A DNA stretch of 64,000 nt, taken from assembly GCF_050947335.1 (NCBI RefSeq), contig NC_134988.1, positions 4,588,001-4,652,000 on the forward strand, read 5' to 3'. Made by a program: the position numbers and the translations under genes. This DNA is from Megachile rotundata. Taxonomy: Eukaryota > Arthropoda > Insecta > Hymenoptera > Megachilidae. This document shows positions 58,035 to 64,000 of this stretch, piece after piece (position 1 is the stretch's first letter; every line of letters starts with the position of its first letter). The notes below the pieces were generated by a model. It ran no database searches, had not been told where the DNA came from, and was given only the letters and a program-made list of their open reading frames with translations.

Positions 58035-59023
58035 ATAGGGTGTTCCATTTTTTTACAAACTTTATAAAAATATTCCGTACGCAAAAATAACAAAAGATGT
58101 TAAATTAACTTAGGGGTTTAAAGATTTTAGCAAAAAAGTATAACAGAAGTACAAAATGACTGCGGGCTGTTTTTTCGATACTACATTGTGTTCCAGTTTT
58201 GTTCAATTTTCATTTCAATTAAATTGGAAAAATAAATTTATGCGTTGAGAAGTCGAGATCGAGTTCGTCGATCGATTACTTGCGAAATGTCGCTCAATTT
58301 TGATCGGACGTTTGTCAAAAAAAAAAAAAAATAAAATCTATATACTTCTTCGTTACTTTACTGTTAATAATGTTTCATACATATAAAAATATATTGGGTT
58401 ATTTAGAATAGTTTTTGCAATGTTCATAAATCAAATTTAATTAACAAATTTTGAGGACGTCCCAAGTTGTTTTTCTAAAATAATAAATTCATTTAATTTT
58501 TCTAAGGTTGCTATTTTTGTTTTATTTTAAATATTTTAACCTCCCCATATTTCATTAAGTTTCGTACGTATGGGCCAATTGGGAGGAAACCTCCGAAGCG
58601 CCCTCTCGTAAGAGAAAATAAAGAACAGAACAGAACAAGTTTCGTACGTAAAACTTCACTAGTGTGTTTATAAATAAAAATGGCGAAAAAATGTTACATA
58701 GGCTTTTCGATGTTTAATTGAAAAATTATGAGGAATATACGAAATGATAATGGACGATTTTCTCCTTTGATATTGCATACAAATAATTCTCTACCTTCAT
58801 ATTTTTTTAGTATTTTTTAATAATACATTTAAGAGAATGAGTAAGTAGAATATTAATAATATATTAATTTTTTAGTGTTTTTTAATAATTCATTCAAGAG
58901 AATGACTATTATATATTACTAATATATTATATATGAATTATACATTCATATAACAATTTTTTCTAATTTTTATTTGTAAAATATGCTAGTAAAGTTATAT
59001 CGACAAAAGTGGAACACTCTGTA
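58035..59023. mobile_element. TA-flanked element with GGGTGTTCCA ends
   Basis: Left tip TATAGGGTGTTCCATTTT and right tip (complement) TACAGAGTGTTCCACTTTT are imperfect inverted ends about 1 kb apart. A LINE-like tail (58571-58636) is inserted inside. No transposase remains recognisable. Confidence 0.6.
58571..58636 (+). mobile_element. 5'-truncated LINE-like 3' tail with 14-bp target duplication
   Basis: The 66-bp insert begins TGGGCCAATTGGGAGG and ends AATAAAGAACAGAACAGAAC, a (GAACA)n-type tail. It is flanked by identical 14-bp copies AAGTTTCGTACGTA at 58557-58570 and 58637-58650. Perfect direct duplication plus a simple-repeat tail at one end is the signature of target-primed reverse transcription. 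Confidence 0.88.
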
Positions 59024-59147
59024 TGTAATAATTAACAACAGAACACTCATTTCATATTTTTATTATAACTTTCTGATGCAGTATTTGAAATGCCATATTA
59101 ATATAAGATTTTCTTTTATTTTCACGAATAGAATATATTAATAAAGT

Positions 59148-59546
59148 TTGGCGATAAAAATTTGGGACACCCCATATATAGCAAGAACTTTTTGCGCTTT
59201 TACTATTACGTGCTCGTATTGCTTTAGGAATATTGAGAATACGCGTCGGGTGCTGAATAAAATTCAACTTTTAAAATGTTACTGGCGCGTGTTAACATTT
59301 TGTTCTTTTCACTGAGAAATGGGTCTGGTTACAATTTCGATAAATTTCATTTTCGAGAGTACTACAGGCTTATTAATATATCAAATGGCAAATGTACGTA
59401 TCAGATTTACAATAAAGAGAGCTGGATATCAAGAAATTTTGTACAAAAGTGAAGAAAAACAGTGGACTGTGATTAAATATAAGATCATCTTTGAAGGACA
59501 ACTTGAAGGACGACAAATCAACTCAAAACGTGTTGCAGTAAAAACA
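59148..59546. other. Element-end-like motif and unique DNA
   Basis: GGGACACCCCATATATA (59161) and GAAACACCCCATACACA (59789) have the same polarity, so they look like the right ends of two related elements whose left ends I cannot locate. The 87-codon frame at 59319-59582 is unsupported. Confidence 0.3.
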
Positions 59547-59745
59547 TTCAAATTCAATTTTTTCGAAAATAAAATTTTATAAGATAAAATTATATTTTAC
59601 ATATTTTTTACAAACATTCAAATTCAATTTTCTCGAAAATAAAACTTCATAAGAAAAAGTTATATTTTACATATTTTAAAAAAATGTTTAAAAACAATTT
59701 TCTGGAAAATGAAATACTATAAGAAAAAATTGTATATTATATTTT
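59547..59745. repeat. Three tandem ~70-77-bp units
   Basis: Each unit carries CATTCAAATTCAATTTT, TCGAAAATAAAA, TATAAGA and TTATATTTTACATATTTT; the third is more diverged. Confidence 0.88.
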
Positions 59746-59819
59746 TTAGTTATTTCTTCGTCAAGAAAGAAATTTACTTTTCATTAATTTTGAAACACCC
59801 CATACACAGATATAGAATT

Positions 59820-60215
59820 TTCTTTAGTACCGACAAGTGTCAGCCAGTTTTGTCACCGACAATGAATCCGCTTCTTCATTTCCTTTGTATTCAGTTTCTC
59901 TGTTTGTCAACTCGTTGCTGGCCTGTTTATTGACTCAAGCCAAACCGTGTTCCAACAGTGCACGACAAAATGGCGTTCGATTTTTAATTACCGCAGACTA
60001 GATTGTTTCTTTCCGAGCCCCGTTTCATTATATTCCGCGTCGATGAATAATTGCTCCCTATTGGACGTTGTTTAATGGAATGCGATTGAAATTTTTGGCA
60101 CAATTTCCCTGTATCTCGCGCACCTGGCCAATTTCGTTCGTTATCGATCGTGCAAGGTAAATGTCCCGCTGGTCGAACGATTAAGGAAGACAAACGGTTA
60201 AGTTAAGTTAATTGT
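59820..60215. other. GC-richer block, candidate conserved non-coding DNA
   Basis: Contains TTTTTAATTACCGC, GATGAATAATTGCTCCC and GTTATCGATCGTGC. The composition is unique and repeat-free; homeodomain-type ATTA cores are frequent. No exon structure. Confidence 0.3.
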
Positions 60216-60269
60216 AATTTCTTTTTTGTTTAGGCAATGTAAAATTGTGATTAAATGTGCTTATCGAGA

Positions 60270-61030
60270 AATTACTACTTTTGGGTTAGGAATAAAGTGA
60301 TATTTTTATTTTTAAATAAAGTAGAAAGAAAATAAGACTTTGAGGTAAAATAACAAGAAATGTAATGAAGTTTCTACTTTTAGATAAAATAATAAACAAT
60401 AGAAAATAGAAAGAAACAAAATAAACGTACTTTCAGATAAAATAGTATAAAGTTGCTACTTTCAGATAAAATAATAAAAAATATAGAAAATAGAAAAAAA
60501 CAAAATAAACCTACTTGCAGGAAAAATAGTATGAAGTTTCTATTTTTAGATAAAATAATAAAAAATATAAAATAGAAAGAAACAAAATAAACCTACTTTC
60601 AGATAAAATAGTATAAAGTTGCTACTTTCAGATAAAATAATAAAAAATATAGAAAATAGAAAAAAACAAAATAAACCTACTTTTGAGTAAAATAATATGA
60701 CGTTTCCACTTTCAGATAAAATAATAAGAATCGTAATAAAACTTTTGCTATCAGATGAAATAATGAGAAATGAAATAAACCTTCCACTTTCAGATAAAAT
60801 AATAAGAAACTGAGCTTCGGTTTTCAGGTCAAATAATGAGAAATAAAATTCAATTTCTACGTACAAATAAAATAATAAGAAATAAAATAAATCTCCTACT
60901 TTCAGATAAAATAATAAGAATTAAAATGGACTTTCTACTTTCAGATAAAATAATATGAGACAAGATTTCAACTCTCATATAGAATAATGAGTTTCTACTT
61001 TCAGGTGAAATATAAGAAGTAAAATGTATT
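60270..61030. repeat. Tandem array of ~60-bp units (CTACTTTCAGATAAAATAATA)
   Basis: About a dozen units of TTTCAGATAAAATAATAAGAA and AATAAACCTACTTTC. Two blocks of ~120 bp (GTTGCTACTTTCAGATAAAA type) are nearly identical at 60436-60500 and 60617-60680. Frames through it are repetitive. Confidence 0.92.
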
Positions 61031-61785
61031 ATTTCTTCGTGTATTATTCATATAATAATGAATGAATAATTATGAACATATATGCGTATAATACTATGAG
61101 TATATAATAATTAATTATTGTATGAAACGAGTAAAAAGACGTTAAATCTGGCAGGATCGTAAACTAATATTTTTACGTGACAAGCAGTAAATTTTTAAGA
61201 TTATAAGTATCGAATTATTAAAACTATAAATATTGTATTATGTTTATGTAAAGCTAGTACATTTTGTTATTACATTCCGATTAGTTTAAACATTCAAAAT
61301 AAACATAAATCTTAAATCCATAAATTGACACTTAAAATTCTAACATCAATATTATTATATTTGTTCACTTTCCTAACTGAAAATTCTCAAATTAATCATT
61401 TATAACAAACAATAACTATAACAAATATAACTATAGCAAAATATTATGTAAGTATTTGATGAGATTTATTAGAAATAAAAATACTACCTGTTGGATCGTT
61501 TCAAAGTAGTTCTGAATGTCTTCAGTACACAATGCACAAGGTATCAATGTACAAAGAAGTCGTATTGAGAAACACTGAATACAGTGAGTAAAAAAATAAA
61601 TAAAATAAAAGATAGCAATTTTGAAGACTATTGTTTTCTATAAGCACTCGAATACGTTTCACGTCCTTACAGTCCTGTGTCTACAAATATATTAAATAAA
61701 ATTAATTTTCATTTAATTTTTACCCGTTTCCAGTACTACTCAATTTTTAACCGTTTCAGTGTAGCAGTGTTAACAGAATTCTGAC
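61031..61785. other. AT-rich DNA, nothing recognised
   Basis: No genes or element structures supported. Confidence 0.4.
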
Positions 61786-62080
61786 TCAATTGTTAATTAT
61801 CGGGACTCGTGTGAGCACTAGGACATTTACCTTACGGATAATTCTTCCAGGTAATTTAACGGGAGAATCGTATCTACAGGAAACGTGTGTTTTCCTTAGC
61901 ATAAAAGATGGCGCTTGTGAAACGACCGATAGAAAGAGAAGACGGCAACACGATGCATCGTGGGAGGGTGCAGCAACTTTTATTGCATCCGCAATAAAAC
62001 AGCCGGTGTAGTTGCTCGCGATTTGCTCGATCGTGTCGCAAGATGCTCGGTCTTTCAGAACGTGTATCTTATGGAAATGC
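61786..62080. other. GC-richer block
   Basis: Contains AAAAGATGGCGCTTGTG, GAAGACGGCAACACGATGC and GCTCGATCGTGTCGC. The opening (GTTAATTATCGGGACTCG ... GAGCACTAGGACATTTAC) resembles the tandem unit near 18270 (AATTACTGGAACTCCTTTGAGCACTAGAGCATTTAC type), so part of this block is an interspersed copy of that repeat. Confidence 0.4.
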
Positions 62081-62223
62081 GGTAAAATATGTCTTTATCT
62101 AACATCCAATACTTTCTGTTGTAACTTTGTCTATGATAGTAGACAAATAATTATATCTACGATAACATTAATAAGTTTGTATCTGCAACAAGTTATCATT
62201 TATAGACTTTTGATACGAATTAT

Positions 62224-62729
62224 TAAGGTGAAGTGGCATAAATTCGTAAACGGGGCAAGTGCGTATACAGGCTATTTTTATTACAATATGAGCGAAATTT
62301 CTCCATTTAATATGTTTGTTTCCTTAGTTTGTTTCACTATATCCCCTTTTATATTTCATTATAAGAGTACTTGTTTGCGGTATAGAGTACTTGCATAATG
62401 CAGTAAAAAGCATATTATAGCAGATTTGTTCATAATTCTGCTCCTGCCCCATTGCACATGAAATAAAGTTTCAAAGTATTCTAACTTCAAGTTACGCTCT
62501 TACCCCATTTTCGAGGAAAGTACAGAATAGTTGACATTTTAAACAATTTCCTATCAAAATCAAAATGTACAAGGAAAATTAAGGTCCTAGTTAATATTAA
62601 TTAAATAGTAGTAATTGTGCAAGGCGTTCGATATCGACAGCGTTAAGTATTTACATAGCAGACTGAAAATACTTACGTTTAAATACCAACTTTACAAAAA
62701 CCAGTCTGCACTTATCCCACTTCACCTTA
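62224..62729 (-). mobile_element. AGGTGAAGTGGG MITE, copy 3 (inverted)
   Basis: 506 bp including TA flanks; reverse orientation to copies 1 and 2 (GAGCGAAATTTCTCCATTTA and GCAAGGCGTTCGATATCGAC on top). Tips AGGTGAAGTGGCATAAA and AGGTGAAGTGGGATAAG. The plus frame 62012-62398 runs into it by chance. Confidence 0.93.
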
Positions 62730-63748
62730 ACACATTGTTGACAGAAAATTATCTCGTTATTATTTCGTAAATGAAAACGAAAGCGAGAAACTTTAATATA
62801 CCTCAACCTTTAATTGCACAGGTTCCTAAAATGTTCAAACAATCACACTAACAATTTGTAATGGAATACTGAGGAATTGAATTAGAAAAATAATTCTTAG
62901 TATCATCAGATGTATATGTATCAAACATAGTTGTTACGACTGTAATAATCATAATATTAAAAATATTAACTGAAGTTAAGTACAGACAAAAGATAATATG
63001 AATTTCCCCTTTAAAAAATATGTGTGTATTGTTTGAGTGACATATGGCTTATTACAATTATTTCTAAGTAACATTGAGTGACAAAATGAAATTTATCTTG
63101 AACAGTCCAGACGGACGCCATTTAAATTTTAAATTGTTCAATTTTTAAGTATTTGTATCCTTCATCTTTATCGCATATATTATCCCGTGATATTAAATTT
63201 GCAGGTAAACGTACATTTTTCTCTTATACGAATATTTATTAAAATTCAGCACGTAATAGACTGCAAGACAGAATTATAAGTTCGCTTAATTTTTGTTTGG
63301 CTTACAGGTATGGATAATACTATTGCCTTTCCTTTTCGCAGTGTTACATTAGAATGATAGAAAAATAAGGAAATGAAATGGGATTTTGCAATTTTTACGT
63401 ACACAATGAATTATTGCACTTTTTATGGGAAATGCTGTTTGTAGATTGGTCAAATGTAGAAATTTACTTATGAAATACTAGGTGTTTAGGAATTAATCAT
63501 GACAGAAATTGTTGTTAATAATCAATTGCTCAATATACATATAGAATAAGCTAAATATACATATACGTTAGTATATTAATAAAAACAATATTAATAAAAA
63601 TAGGTAATCGTTTTAGTATAAGAGTATATTCATAGAAATTGAATAATAATAGACGAAATCTAAGTGAAAATAAAAAGGCATGTGTAAGTATATATTCATA
63701 AAAACTAAATAATAAATGAAAAATTATGGATAAAAACAGAAAAAAAAA
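62730..63748. other. AT-rich DNA, nothing recognised
   Basis: 63600-63740 carries a short direct repeat (AGTATA.ATTCATA.AAA.T.AATAATA) of about 65 bp. No genes supported. Confidence 0.4.
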
Positions 63749-63827
63749 TGCACTCATTATGATGGGATTTGAACTTGCTTTTCACATGTTCAAGAGTCTA
63801 ATATTCTGCCACCTCCGCTCTCACTGC
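63749..63827 (-). pseudogene. tRNA-like remnant (tRNA pseudogene or SINE head)
   Basis: The minus strand has an A-box-like TGGCAGAATATTAGAC (63796-63811) and, about 20 nt further on, a B-box-like AGTTCAAATCCC (63764-63775). That is close to normal Pol III promoter geometry. The segment opens with GCGGAGGTGGCAGAAT, reminiscent of leucine/serine-type tRNAs. The putative T-stem (GCAAG/CCATC) and the acceptor stem do not pair properly, so it is not a functional tRNA. It may be a decayed tRNA copy or the head of a tRNA-derived SINE. Confidence 0.4.
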
Positions 63828-64000
63828 AATCGCAAAATCATGATGTAATTCAACATCACTGAAAACAGAAATATTAAATATTAAATACCTTCCCAAGTGA
63901 TGTATACTATCAAAGATAAATATGTTTAAATTGGCTTACTTTTGATTTGAATGCATCACAAAAATTTTTATCAAACCCAACGTTTCCTCGTTAAATACTC

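Overview
The window looks like insect nuclear DNA, most probably from a hymenopteran (ant or bee). It is strongly AT-rich, has multi-kilobase introns with canonical GT-AG borders, nuclear tRNA genes without an encoded CCA, scattered AACCTAA/TTAGG-type words, and a dense mix of mariner-like, TTAA-flanked and TA-flanked inverted-repeat elements. I see no bacterial or viral organisation. The species assignment is inference; the sequence alone supports 'insect-like' well and 'hymenopteran' only moderately.

One protein-coding gene is visible, on the minus strand. Four internal exons lie, in transcription order, at 39221-39442, 32763-32888, 18788-19063 and 13565-13930. They are separated by introns of 6.3, 13.7 and 4.9 kb. 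Every intron is phase 1 and every exon is a multiple of three (74, 42, 92 and 122 codons), so the 330 encoded residues read through all three junctions. The product is low-complexity (Gly/Pro/Ser/Thr/Gln/His-rich) with one basic KKR motif. This is typical of disordered regions of transcription or RNA regulators, but I cannot name the gene. Its first and last exons are outside the window.

The rest is intronic or flanking DNA. Three tRNA-Phe(GAA) genes sit at 33891-34810 inside the first visible intron, on the host gene's strand. Mobile DNA dominates elsewhere. There is an internally deleted mariner with intact terminal repeats (11671-12234) and a mariner transposase relic (41829-42095). Two long-TIR elements keep fragments of a transposase N-terminal helix-turn-helix (8641-9466, 44618-45385), and there are several TTAA-flanked MITEs. 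A three-copy TA-flanked MITE family starts AGGTGAAGTGGG, and two of its copies are nested inside TTAA elements. A LINE-like 3' tail has a 14-bp target duplication, and a 755-bp interspersed repeat is present in three copies.

The most striking non-gene signal is at least fourteen long arrays of a degenerate 8-10 nt word (ATTTGG/CCAAAT type) across the window, some in higher-order repeats. Next come tandem arrays with 58-160 bp units; one carries splice-site-like motifs in nearly every unit. A few GC-richer, repeat-poor blocks (near 8.3, 23.4-24.0, 29.1, 46.7, 48.9, 57.7, 60.0 and 61.8 kb) are the best candidates for conserved regulatory DNA. They include a 14/15-bp dyad near 8.26 kb and a palindromic RFX X-box-like site at 46749. 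Two TTAA insertions can be compared with unoccupied paralogous sites a few hundred bases away, so the target duplication can be read directly.
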